Assembly: GCA_029379385.1 (NCBI GenBank)
Contig: CM055607.1
Span: 15,004,001-15,068,000 of the forward strand
Length of the DNA: 64,000 bases
Direction of reading: 5' to 3'
From: Quillaja saponaria
Lineage: Eukaryota > Streptophyta > Magnoliopsida > Fabales > Quillajaceae
Of the stretch, positions 25,567 to 38,491 are shown piece by piece; within the stretch, counting starts at the first letter, position 1, and each line of letters opens with the position of its first letter. The notes beneath the pieces are model-generated. The model saw only the letters and a program-made list of their open reading frames with translations, had not been told where the DNA came from and did no database searches. A program made the position numbers and the translations under genes.

Positions 25567-28430
25567 TCTTTTTCCACTCTAATTAGTTTCCCTGCTTAAA
25601 AGAAGAAAGATAGCAAGATATTTTCAGGCTGAATGATTGTGCAGAAGAGAAAAAATTTCAGTGAAAGATGTAGTAGGAGAATTTTAATTTTAGTATCATT
25701 ATTTTTTTAGAAAATAAAAAACCATCGGAGGAGAAATTGTAAGTGCCAAAATGAAATGGAAAGCTTATCCACAACACAAGGTTGAGTCAAGAAAGTTGGA
25801 TAACAAACAAATGGAGTGCCACATCGTGATCAAGCCTACTCGAAAGGAGGTTGGCACTTGGCAATTGGCATCCTCTGCCAACACCCCATCTTGTCCAATT
25901 CGACAAAGGTACTGTACCTGGACCTCAGCCCTCTTCTCCCCTCATTCTCTAGGACTGGTTTCTGAAAGCATTGAAGTCATATAAGCTGGTTAAAGCCCAT
26001 TGCATCTTTCCCTTATGGGCCTTTCTTTCTTGATTCATTATCCAATATAATTTGTGTACCTTTAATCTTAGGCCCGTTTGGATACATGAAATTACAATTA
26101 AAATTGTGAATTATATTGTCCAATTACAACTTTTTAATTTTACTTACTTTTAAAGGAATTGAGAAATAACGAAAAAGTAGACAGCAGAAATCACAATTCC
26201 AAATAATTTTTATTTTAAGTCATTACTCAATTGTGTATATGTCAAAGTAATACCAAATAATTTTTATTTTAAGTTATTAGTCAATTTGATATATGTCAAT
26301 ATTTACAGTCTCAAACTTTATAATGACACATCATATTATACTCACCACTCATCGCAAGCCTCCTCCACTTGTTGCTATCTATCATCAACTTTCTCTACCT
26401 AATGTGCCAACATGTCGATCTACCGAAGATGACCACCACCATCATCAAACTCACAAAACACGCAACAACCAAAATTGAAACCTTGGATAACGAGAACCGT
26501 TGTTGGGATTATTGAAAACGACAATAACCATCAATAAAATTTGTCAAAAATGACAAACATTATCGAAACACATCAAAAAAAGATGAAGATCAAGTGCTTA
26601 AAGTACAATTTTGATTATAATTTAAATTCATTAATTATTATTGTACCCAATTTCAATTCAAATTCTAACTCATTGCATACCTTTGTAGTTTTTTTCATCT
26701 AGTTATACCTGCATTATAGATAGGACTGGATAGTTGATACGAAGGAATTGAATGGAATACTGAGATTGTTATATTTGCTGTTCAAATTATTTGATTTAAG
26801 TGTTTTTCTTTGTACCTTTTTAGAAAGCATATTTCATCTAACTGTCAACTACCCATACAATATCCTGTAAGCACAGTCAACCACATTAGTACTGAGTAAT
26901 GAGTATGACCGATAAGTTGTATGTATTTAGGATTAAACTTTCAAATCTTATCTCCGTTCATATGTACTTTCGTTTTTACAATCTTAATTTCAGTTTCACT
27001 TATATCCTTCTTTGAAGTTAAAGGGCAAATTAAGTATACCGAATATTGGACTGGAAACATGCTATAGTTAAACAACTTTCTCATTTTATGTCATTAGTCA
27101 TGGAGGTTGTGATGATTAAAATTATGATAAATTTTTTAGTATCGGTATGGATGTATATTGTTGACTGTATCGGAGAATAATTAATCGAGGTGCGTGTAAA
27201 TTGACCTGAATATACTGTTAAATAAAAAATAGAAAAAACAAAATTATTGGTGTGCAAGAGTGTGAAAGTAGGAGGAAAGTTCACGCCTAGGCATGACCCA
27301 TCTAGATCTGCCTTTTTGTATCATCTTCATTTTCTTCTCCAATCTGTCAACCGGCAAGCAGCAGTCTAATTATAAATATCATAAGGTTGTTCGTCAGGCT
27401 TCTTTGACACAACATAATTGGACCTCTTGACTCTCGGCTGATCTTGCTAAATTATTGTGTCCTTGTTCTGCAAATGTTGATCGATGGTGTCAAGTATTTG
27501 AGAGCCTAGCACTAACCAAATTATAAAATAAAAAATTAATTAAATACATGTTGCTTGAGCAAGTTCATTAGATTTGTACATGGGCTTTACAATTAATGAT
27601 TATGAAATTATTTTGTCCGGTGGTCGGTGGAAATTTTGACCAATTTGATTAATTAATTAAACACTTACTCATGTCTTTTCCTTTGATGCATCACCCTTGT
27701 GGCCTTACTTTAATCCTTGAACTGAACTTTTGTGTCTAGCTTAGGGTGTCACATGAGGCCTGCCCTGAAAAGGGTGATAAACTCAAATTCCTTGTCACAT
27801 AAGTTTGGAATCTCAAATCAATTAGCCAGAAATGGGGGAGTCCAATTAGGAAACCTTGACTACAATACAAATCTAACTTTTAAATATAATAATTGGGTAA
27901 AAGGTTGGAAAGAATTTTCTAGTCCTTGCAGTGGTGAATTTAGATATTATGGTAAATGAGTACAATTTTTTACATACTAGTTAATGACATAACATGGGTA
28001 ACCGATCCTTGCAGTCAGTTGTAGTCATTTTTCCACTTCCATCTATATTGGAGTTATTTTTCATATTTTATTATTCTTGTAAGTATTTTCTAAAAGTGAA
28101 TGGAGTCAGCTCCCCACTCATTCGTACGTAGATCCACCCTGTTGAGATGCACCCATAATTCATTAACCTTACTTAGGTGTGATTTTTTCATAATGTGGAC
28201 GTAATATTTTCTATCAGAGAGTGTATGAAATTTTATCTTTGTATTTTACTTAACAAAAAAAATAGACTAGTAAAGTTTGTTACAAACTAAACAATAATAA
28301 ATTTTTTCACATAATGATTGAATGTATTCGTTTGAAAAGAAGAAGAGAATTAAAAAAGAGACATCATTGTGAAAGATATATATATGTATGTGTGTATATA
28401 TATGTATATGTATAGGATCTGATAAAGTGT
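25567..28430. other. Intergenic with a short duplication
   Basis: WCRKC1 upstream region, then AT-rich DNA without a supported gene. A tandem duplication of about 50 bp is present at 26199-26300. GGCCCGTTTGGATAC at about 26072 resembles the terminal motif of PIF/Harbinger or hAT MITEs, but I found no partner end. A TATG/TATA microsatellite is at 28376-28413. Confidence 0.45.
26199..26300. repeat. Tandem duplication, about 48-bp unit
   Basis: CCAAATAATTTTTATTTTAA occurs at 26199 and 26253 with the following 25 bases also similar (ATTACTCAATT and ATTAGTCAATT, then ATATGTCAA). Confidence 0.75.
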
Positions 28431-28439
28431 AATGTAGTA

Positions 28440-31033
28440 TGGGTGATGTGGAGCCAGACTAGGTCATAATTGGAGGTGGGTCCCAAGAGGCAAGGATGGA
28501 CAGGTCAGGAAGTCCTAAGGTGAGTTACTTGCAAGGGAAATAGAGAAGGTAGAACGGGGACCAAGGACTCTCCAATTACAAAGTTAGTGGTTGGGTATAA
28601 AGAGATGGAAATAAGTATTAATAAAAAAATAAAAATAAAAACTCACCCTTTTACTAGTTAAGAGTTTCTATTTATATAAGCCTGTCGAGTGAGATACACG
28701 TGCCACTTGTCATCAGGCCATTAGATCTTTTCAGAGAACACATGGCACATCCTCATTGATCAATCCATTATTATACTAATATTAGTCCCCCAAAACACAA
28801 GGTCGAGCATGCCAAAGGCCAATCTAGTCCAATCAGTGGGAACTAAAGGGTTGGTTTGGATATCTGTGCTCAGTTGATCTATCGGTTAGGCTTCTCGACA
28901 TTTAATTGTTGTTTGGTGGCCATCTATTCCCATTAATCTAGGTGGCACATGCATACCCAAAACTTCAATACACTTGACATGTGGCGCGTGCATTGGGCTT
29001 TGTCCATTAGGCTCGTCCCTTGAGGCCGTTAAGAGTTTTCCTAAATAAGGAGGACTTAGCTCATTCTTCACTTCACTTTGAAGAATTTGTGTGGCAAAGC
29101 CTTGCCCCAGAGAGTTCTCGATGCTCAATTCTTTAGATGATCATTCCTTTATATATACTTTTCATCCTCACACCTTTGTTCCTTACATAGGTATGAACTC
29201 CTTAGCTTAGTAACTTTTTAATTTCATTTAGTGTTCCTTGAGGTATAGCAAGTCTAATCAGAGTTCTTTTTGATTAGGACCGTCGTCCAGCTCTAGGACC
29301 AACATTTGGGAGGGTACTCTCTATACTAACCCTAAAAAGTCTCTTATAGATATATCTTCTGGTTATTCCTACATTAGGAATTCTCCATTTGTGACTTCAA
29401 CTCTTGAAATTAGGCTAAGCAAGGTTATTAGGGTAATTGGCCAGGGAGATAGATGATTTAGTGGGAAGAGCTAAATAGAAGGCAATGGGAGGCCAATTAA
29501 ATGAGAGCAGATGAAGAGGAAGTTAGGAGGAGAGCATGAGTTTCCAATGGCTTGGGGCCTGTTGTTTTAGACATACTCGTGAATGACTTTGAGGCCATGG
29601 ATAGGGTGGCCAACACTTTGATATCGCCTTGCCTAAATATCTTAAAAACTTTATTTTATCTCTAGGGTAGAAGTGAGGTTTAGTGCTCCATTTAGTGTTT
29701 GGGTATCTAGCTCTTACCTAAACTTCGTGTGTTTATATGATGCGCATGTGAAGGCGGGGCTGCAATACCCACTTCCTTCCTTCCTGGTCAAACTCTGTAG
29801 TTTCTTTGGTATTTGTCTTGCTCAGATTGCTTTTAATGGCATGAAGTTTATTCTTGCCTGCATTAGGGTTTATACTTAGTATGAAATCCTTTTTTGTCTC
29901 TCATCGTATTAAGACACATCATCCAAATTAAGAGGTATCATAAGTCGTATTGGGTGTATGTGTTAGGTTAAAATGAGGTGTTATGCGGAAGGCCTAACAA
30001 CAATAAATGGTGGAAGCCAAGTTTTTCTTCATAAAGTCCTTTGTAGATTCCGACATGATTCACAACTGGAGTATGGTTGATCCCAAACTATACTCTTGCC
30101 CCGCCTTTAACAAGAACTAGACCTACTGGTTCACTAATTTCAAAGATACAACACAAGACAATCCCAACAAACTGTTTTACATACATTATTTTTTGGATGG
30201 TCCTATCATACAACATATGAAATTTCAAGAGAGGCTTTCCCAGCCTCATATTGAAGTAGTTACTCTATGTCACTCAAGGAAAAGCACCCCTACCCCTAGG
30301 GATGTGCCTCTTTCTTTGCAGAATCTAGCCACCCCCAATACCAATGCTAACGTTAATACCTCTCATTCTTTTCCTCATCGATAAAAAACTAACCATGTAA
30401 ACGAAGGAAGACCTCACGTCAGGAGGAGCAGAAGGTATCCCACTTAACCCTTGCTGTACCACCCCTGTTCAACAAAAGCAAAAGAAGAGGAGGCTTATTA
30501 CTGATGAGGAGTCCTACCATCCTGTGTAGACCTTAATTAGACTTAGTCTACCTATAGTTTTTGCTTATGAGTTCCTTGGTACGCGGGAGAGCATATTTAA
30601 CCTTGTTAGCCATGAAGAATAAAAAAGAGATGATGTAAAGCTGCTGGGAGACTCAGATGATTAAAGGCTTCAAATTTGTTGTGAAGGTTGTTGTTTTATT
30701 ATTATTATATATCAATTATGCCGTTGCTATGTTATTTTTCCTTTTCTTAAGTAGTTTTTTCATTTGAGTTAGACCGCACAGTGGATGACCGAAATTACTA
30801 TATTTTTTTCCTGAATAATAATGCCAAAGCGAGACCGTCCAAGTTACAGGGCCTATAAGATGAACTGTCGCATGCTTACCATTAGCTTGTTGAGGCACAA
30901 AAATGTGCAGTTCTTGTACATGGAGGATGAGTCTCGTCAGTACACTAAGTATTTGGACGCTAAGAAATTGATCGTAGAGACCGACTTGGCATCGTTAGTC
31001 AAAAATTTTGAGGATGAGCTTCGACAAGCCTAG
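28440..31033 (+). mobile_element. Degenerate retroelement with a PF04195-like (gypsy-type transposon) domain
   Basis: About 28640-29160 resembles an LTR or leader, with less biased composition and a TATATATAC box near 29152. The frame at 29673-29879 contains YDAHVKAGLQYPLPSFLVKL, then FFGICLAQIAFNGMKFILAC. I recognise this from the plant 'putative gypsy type transposon' domain (PF04195), where a Y-x4-KAGLR-hP-hxPF block precedes an APxQL-xPNxWR block. Another frame resumes at about 30011 (AKFFFIKSFVDSD) and runs with a stop to 30382. Coiled-coil-like charged frames follow (for example LVEAQKCAVLV, then LASLVKNFEDELRQA ending 31033). Stops and frameshifts show that it is dead. No second LTR or target duplication was found. 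Confidence 0.55.
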
Positions 31034-31977
31034 CATATAACGACTAAACTCAATAAAATTTTGTCTCAATTAAAAATTCTTGATTTGCTCAAGAACTTTA
31101 TTAATAAAAATTAAATTCTAAATAATCCTAAAAAAATCCCCAATAAAAATTTAGAAAATTGCCTGGCTATCATTTTTTATCGACTATTAGGATGCCTTAA
31201 TTAGGAGAATCGAAGTTGCTACTAATCTAGAATATTGGCTTTGCTAAAGCTACTATGTATCATTTGTCTCCTTATAGCCTTTAAAGGTGCATCATCATAT
31301 ATTTTATATTCCTTAATGATAATAACCAAGATGTTGATTCGAGTCCTTAATTTGGATTGCTATGCATATATATAGTGGGTGGTGAGTCTGGTCATTTGGG
31401 TTAAGTTCATATGGCCTTTTTAAGCTAGCTTGTTTTGGGTTTCTCTCAAACCCTTCTTTATTGCTTTTGCTTTACTCTTAAATTTAAGGGAGGAGTCTTT
31501 AAAGGACTAAAGGGGATCAACACCTACCAATTTTTTTCAAAAATATTAATATTATAATATAAAATTATTTTTTAGCTTTTAATTTTCTTTTATTTAATAC
31601 CATGTCTCCCTCCCTCTCTCTACCCCCCCTTCCCCTCTTCCCAAAAGTAAAAACTGAATAATATTTTGGCTTTTTATACTGTAAGACTACAAGACTAATG
31701 GGTTAAAATTTAAAGCCCAATAGGCAACGAGATTCTTATAAAAACTTATTAACTTACTGAGTCTGTCTAACATTGATATAGAAGAGTTTTATTTTTTTTG
31801 CTTGATCGGCAAGATTTAAGAATTAAACAAGTAACAAGTAAGTATATTCTATCTTTTAATTTTTAAATATGTTATGTTTGTTATTAGTTTAAAATAAATA
31901 ACTATGGAAAAAATATATATATCAATATGAAATATCAATTTGTTAATTGTAATATATTTTTTGCAATTTATAGGCTC
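31034..31977. other. Intergenic between the retroelement and the hAT remnant
   Basis: No gene recognised. It includes a C/T-rich tract at 31603-31643. The missing left terminus of the hAT element may lie here. Confidence 0.35.
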
Positions 31978-32576
31978 ATGGACAAACAAAAAGGTATTGA
32001 TTCCTTCTTTAAAAGAAAGGATGTTCATGGAACAGAGAATAATACATCTTCAGATCAAAATATAGAAGAACATCTTTCTAATAAATTCCCAATAATTGAG
32101 CAAGATGAAGATATACCACCTAGAGTTGAACAAGGTTATAAATTATTTAATATTGATTATATATGCAATCTTGCATAGAAGTACTATCCCTTGATTTTAC
32201 TGAACAAGAGACAATTGAATTGAGATTTCAACTTAAGCATTTTGAATCTGAAGTGCCCAAGCATCCAAAATTACAGAATATTTCATCTGTTTCAGAGCTA
32301 TGTCGAGAATTGGTTAAGACATATAAGTTAAAGACTTATTATCTTATTGATAGATTGATTCGTCTCATTTTGACTCTTCAAGTATCTACAACGACAGGTG
32401 AACGTGCATTTTCATATATGAAAATTATTAAAACAAGATTGCGTAACAAAATAGAAGATGAATTTCTTGCTGATAATTTAGATGTCAATATTGAAAGAGA
32501 GATTGCAGAGACTTTCACCTCAGATTCAATACTTGATGATTTTGTTAATTTGAAAGAGTGTCACTCAAAATTTTAG
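31978..32576 (+). pseudogene. Internally deleted hAT transposase (TTF/MYM zinc-finger type)
   Basis: The N-terminal frame at 31978 starts MDKQKGIDSFFKRK, the start of plant TTF-type zinc-finger hAT transposases. It reads without a break into YKLFNIDYICNLA, which belongs near the C-terminus, so roughly the central 500 residues (zinc finger and catalytic domain) are missing. A TAG at 32176-32178 and a 1-nt frame change follow. Then the C-terminal dimerisation region is intact: LDRLIRL-type segment (YYLIDRLIRLILTLQVSTTT), GERAFSYMKIIKTRLRNKIE and FLADNLDVNIEREIA, ending at a stop at 32574-32576. CCCAAGAAAAAATGTATAGC at about 32756 resembles the right terminus of this element type. Confidence 0.8.
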
Positions 32577-35500
32577 ATTTTATTTAAGCAACTCAAGATG
32601 TATTTGAAGAATATTTATTTTTGTCTTTTAACTTTTGTAATTTACCAATTTTTATAATATCTTATAAGTTATTGAGGGTTTTATAATTTTTTTTTTTTTT
32701 TTTTTTTTACTATTACTATAGTTGAATATATTTATATAAAAATTTAATTAACTTCCCAAGAAAAAATGTATAGCTAGTGCCTAAACTCATGGTTTTCCTT
32801 AAAATCTTAGTCATCTCTGTGACAAACAATTACGTGCAGCCATGTGGTACAAGCTCTACTTTTTTAGCACCAGATCGGTGGAGTATATTGGAACCCAATG
32901 AATAACAAATTATAACAAAGGAGTCAATTATTGCTTCTCATTTCATGAAGACTAAGCTTTGTTCATACTCCAAACGTTGAGTAGGTAAAGAATTTATGTC
33001 ATAGAAACGCAAGTAATACATTGGAATAAGCATTGCCATAAACTTATACATAAAGCCCAAAATGTAAGGAATTTAGTAAAATTCTAGCTAGGTTCCTTTT
33101 CTCCATGTTCAACAGGTTCAAATTCCCATCTTACTTGTCCCGAACAAACACATTACACGTGGCTTCATGCTTAGAGCTAGGTTTCAATTGAAGGCTTATA
33201 ATATAATGATACAATCAATGCGCCCATGCCAATCTCCATTTGTTTGAATTTTTGAACACTTCCATATCTTTAATCTATTATTAAAGACTTTTCTAACTTA
33301 GTACTTAATATACATTGCATACAAATACATTGCATACAAATAATTAACATGACAAGTGTCAAGACGATTCTAAAGTGGTTAGCATGTCGGTGCATGCAAA
33401 GACAATATAGCGTACAGTGTTTGACAAAATGCTTAAATGAATTTAATCACTTCTCAGTTTTCATCAAACGCCGTTTATGACTCAATGCTTTCCTTTCTTT
33501 CTTTGTATTTTTATATTTTTCTTATTCTGATTTCCATTTACAAAAAGTCAAGAGAGCTTTGCCCTTATGCTTTGCACATCCCTTTTTCTTTCTTCCATTT
33601 TGATTCGAAATTTAAACTTAATTAATTTACAATTAGATATTTAGACATGTTATATATATAAATATGCTTTAAACTAATTAACAAGACCTTGGTTATCACA
33701 TTTTTTTAATTAAAAATTTCTTATGTTACATGTTTGACAATAACGTGTGGACTTGTATATCAAAATTGGTGTTTTTTCTTTTCTAAATGCATACACACAT
33801 AAAATCCTAATTAATAAACAAATGAAAGGTATATGGCTACGTACGTAGTTTATAAATCATATATATGCTGTCAATTGTCAACTAATTTAGGAATGTAGGT
33901 GTTGGACTAATTAATTCATCTCATAATAATATATTAATGTGGTTTGAATGTGACGATAGAAAATGCTAAACTAACCTTTCTGAGTACACTCAATTTAAAT
34001 TAATAGTCTTTATTAGGTTATTCACATTAAAAATTAAGATATTTTACATTCTAAAGCGAAGATTCAAATCTAATAAATCAATAAATGAAGTACACATGCT
34101 TGACATTAAGATCAATTACTAATTTATTTTTTATAATAAAAATAAAAATTTTGCTAATAGGTTTCTTAAGAATATTTGTTAATATGAAATATAAATATAA
34201 TTTTTTTAAAATAATAATTTATGTATTAAATAATACTGAAATCATAGTGAAAATACTATAAATATCTATTTATAGAATCTTAGTAAGTATTTTCAAGACA
34301 TTGCAAGAATTTTTTTTTTAATTAAAAGAAAGACTTTATTGTAACTATAAAACAATTCCAACTATATTGATAATGTTATTGATAATGTTGTTATCAATGT
34401 TTGAGGAAATTTGCACTTCAAAAGTTGTATCATTCTAAATTAATTGTTTTATCCATCGTTTTTATTTTTATTTTAAACTTTTTAAATTAACATATTTGGA
34501 TATTGATAGGTCCGCAAGTACTAAATAGATACCAGTGAATAATTAAAATGTTGGTTTAGTAAGTAATGAAGCACCGGCAGCAGAAAAAGCGTGATTTCTG
34601 ACACGTAACCACACAACACAAAGTCCAGCTAAGTCCACGCCTACCTGTACGGTGTATCTATTCTTCATTTCATATTTTATTTTTTATTTTATTTATAAAA
34701 TAATTCATAGTCATCATTTTATATTTTCTTATGCAATGGAATCATGATTATCCTATCCTAGTATTTGCATTTGTCAAAAGATCATTCTTCATTCTAGAAG
34801 GGTATTTAAATTTTGACTCTTAATAATTGATGATCATCAAACACATAAAAATTATATTGCTATAGAAAATTCAATTAATTTATGATAATAAAGTTATAAT
34901 AATTTGGTCCGTCGAGGAGGTTTGTATGCGTTATTCATTAATCTTTTGCCTTCAAATTATATTGGAAAGGTTGTGTAATTATAATTTTAATAAATTCTTA
35001 AGTTCTCATATGAATTACATATATTTAGTCGAACAGTCAAAAGATTTAATCAAAATATGCGTAAATGAATTGTTTTTTCTTTTTAAATAATGATTTATTA
35101 TAGATATATAATATATATTAATAAGTTAAAATATGCGGATGAAATCTTAATTCAATTTATTAAAATGAAATTATTAAGACTAAGATTCTAGATTCAAGTC
35201 TTATATATGGTTATTTTTCTCTAATATGAAAAATGTGCAAATATCTATTATTTCTTATAAAAAGAAATTGATATAGTAAATTAGAAGAAATAGAGAATTA
35301 GGGATAAAATGAGGGAGAGAAGATGAGGAATCAGTAGGAAAGAAAATAAAGGGTGAGATAATTAGATGCAAATAGGGTTTAAGAAACTTAAAAACATTCA
35401 ATTTAATTTTAATTTGTTAAAAGATTCTTAAACAAATGCATATTAAGCATTTATATAAAATTTACATAAAACTCTAGAAGAGAAGTATAAATAAGATAAA

Positions 35501-38319
35501 ATCTAAAAATAAAATAATAAATAAATTCCTTAAATTGTAGTTTTACATAATAAAACGTATAATAATAAATTTTTATATAATAATAATATCAAATATGTTG
35601 TTAGTGAAGAAAAAAGAGCAAATAAATTCATTAATAATTGGGTTCTATAAAAATACTCCAATCTCAAGTAAATTTGTTTCCTTTTTTTAACTTCCACATA
35701 CTGACTAATCAGTAATGACACATAGTATTGTATTAATAATATGTTTTAATCGTAGAAATCAATTAATAGAAGACTTTAATAAAGTGATAGACTTAAATTT
35801 TTTTAGCATTTTCAAAACCCAAGAAAAAGAGACGGAACATTTGGCGGTGATTCCAAACTTTTATTTTTTAAAATTATATATATTTATATTTTTTTGGACC
35901 GTCCGCTGCGGCTTGTCGTTGATGCGGCGACCCTGACGCACTAAAACAAAAATTTGGAAGAAGCGAGGAAATCTGCTAAACTCACAGCCAGGTTACCAAT
36001 ACACCTCAGGCTTTGGACTTCCGTAGATCTCAACCGTCTATTCCCGAGTGAAAAAAAAAATAAATAAATAAATCACTAGCAGCAATGGTTGACACGTACG
36101 GACGTCTTGTTACGGTCAAAAAATAAAAAAATATTAAATGTCACAGTTATTTACGGTCCCACGCGGGAAGACTATTTTTAATTTGATAAACTAACCGGTT
36201 ATAGTAGAAGTAGAAGTGGAAAATCCCATGAATCGTATTGAGGCATCCCAAAGTTGAATATGTTGCCAATATTACACTAAGCCATTATACATATATTTTT
36301 TTCCCTTTATCTGTTTTCTAAATTTAAATTTAACAATGATTTGTGTTTGAAATTATCTTTTCATAAATAATTGACTAATTTTGTACTCAATATAATTTTA
36401 TTTTATTTTTGGTTAGATGATATACCCCTAGGCCCAAAATTTCAATTAATATTTCTATTTTTTAAGTTAATTCATGTAAAATATGTAAATTCCCTAATTT
36501 AAATTCAACAAAATATGCACCCCAAAAAAAAAAAAAAAAATTCCAATAAAGCAATTACATACCAAAATTTTAAAATATTGAAGTTAGAATTCTTATTTAT
36601 TATCTTTTGATATATTTTTTTTTTGGGAGACAGTTTTGTTTAATAATAAAATTTAAACCGAACTGAATAATATATTATCTGAATTTAAATTTTAAATAGA
36701 ATTCTAATTGAATTCAAATATCTAGCATTCAAATAAATGGGCTTAGAAACCAATCCTAATTTTATTAAACTGGCTTAATTACTGTTTTAGTTATTCGTGA
36801 TTATCTCAATTTTTAATTTAATCATCCAATAATGTTTTATGTCAATTTCATCTTTTAAGATTCAGAATTTTTCAGTCAAGCTGGATTCTCTCACTCTCAT
36901 ATTATGTATTAAATACAATAATTCTATATAATTTAATGATAAATGGCCAAAAAAGTTTTGTAAATATAAAATACAACTTATGTATATCATTATATTTATG
37001 TCAAGTGTGATTATTTTATTAATTCATAATATGTAAATGAAAGAATGAAACTTGATTAAGAAATTTTAAATCTTAAAGGATAAAATTAATTGAGAAAATT
37101 CTTTGAGTATCGAACTGAAAACTTAAATAACATTGAAAGAGTAAAACAATAGATAAGCCTATTAAAATAAAATTGTTGTTTTTTTTTGAAATAGTTTTTT
37201 ATTATTATTAATATATAAATTTATCCCTAGAAAATTTAATAAAATAGTGGTTAACATATAATATTTTTACATAATTATTTGTACAATATGCAATGATGTG
37301 TATATCTTTATTGTAATTTGAGACTTAAAACGAATTATACCATAAGTATACTAAATACACATTAACTTATCAATATGACTTGTTAATTTGCATACGAAAC
37401 ATACATCTAAATTATGCAAATCTGACTTTATAATTTTTATCAATTTGTACATCAAACATGATTTAGTTTATTTCTACAATCTATTTATAGGTGTAACATC
37501 TACATTGAAACTATAAAAAATTATTCTACAAAACATCTCTGAAGATTCGAATCCAAAACATGAAAAAAAAAAACATTTATTTTAACCAATAGGCCAACCC
37601 TAGGCGAGAGTTTATGTGATAATCTCACTCAAGCATCAAAGATTATTATCTTATATATGCTATATTCTCCTAGATTTTGCATTGCACATGATAATATTAC
37701 CCCATAATTGGAAGAAAATAAAGCAAACTACTATTTTAAACTGCCAATTTTCTTGTAACTATAAAAGAATATATAAAATAACTAGTTTTGGTATTCTTTT
37801 GTTAATTTGTTTAAACTTCAATAGTTGATAATAGATAATCATATTTTGGGTTTGAAGACTATCTTTTAACAACAATATCTTGATAATTCCTATAACAAAC
37901 AACAATATCTTAATAATCATAAACTAACAAAATTCATAGATGACAAACTATGATTTATTTTAAATTAAATACCTGAAAAAAAAAAAAAAAAAAAAAAAGA
38001 AGGACAATTTTCATCTATTTATTAGATTTTCTATGAAAAAAAAATAAAAGAAAAAACAACATTGCCCTTAAAATGATTGTGTTTAGCAATGTAGGTTTGG
38101 AGAACTTATCCTAAGTTAGAAGTTTAAATAGTCGTTATGAACAGTTAGCAGTAAAACCGTTGTAATTACTACCAACATATTCTTCGGACTTAATAGCTGG
38201 AGGCAGCAGTGGTGATTCTGTAATTAATACAAAATACATGCCCATTTAAGAAGATCAGTGGATCCCCGTTCCCACATGACAAGCGTCTTCGTCCACTCAA
38301 AGACTCTTTAACAGTAAAC
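32577..38319. other. AT-rich intergenic and TBR upstream region
   Basis: No gene supported over 5.7 kb. It contains a T run at 32689-32708, a MITE-like relic at about 34130-34320, an unusually GC-rich patch at 35895-36030, and A runs at 36523-36540 and 37978-37999. A motif resembling the hAT right end lies at 32756. Confidence 0.5.
34130..34320. repeat. Diverged relative of the MITE-like family at 1.9-2.5 kb
   Basis: About 34207-34275 shares ATAATTTATGTATTAAATA and the following ACTGA and CTCTATTTATA-type stretch with 1959-2030. The ends are too eroded to define. Confidence 0.4.
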
Positions 38320-38342
38320 CCTCTCTCTCTCTTTCTCTCTCT
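38320..38342 (+). repeat. CT-rich tract in the TBR 5' UTR
   Basis: CTCTCTCTCTCTTTCTCTCT about 150 nt before the TBR start codon; a pyrimidine tract typical of plant 5' leaders. Confidence 0.6.
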
Positions 38343-38491
38343 AAACTTTTATCATTCGCTATTTGTGAATAAGATTGAAGAGCCCTCAAATCACAAGCTG
38401 TTTAAACTGCATTCATTTTCTCCATCTAATTTCCATTTCCGAGTTTCTCACAAAATAGGGAAAGAAACAAGCAAAACCCCCTGCAACTTCC

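Noticed and set aside
26069..26700. MITE starting GGCCCGTTTGG
   Set aside because: The left motif is typical, but no matching inverted end or target duplication was found downstream.
37540..37560. GATTCGAATCC, a tRNA T-arm-like box
   Set aside because: No acceptor stem, D arm or anticodon arm around it.
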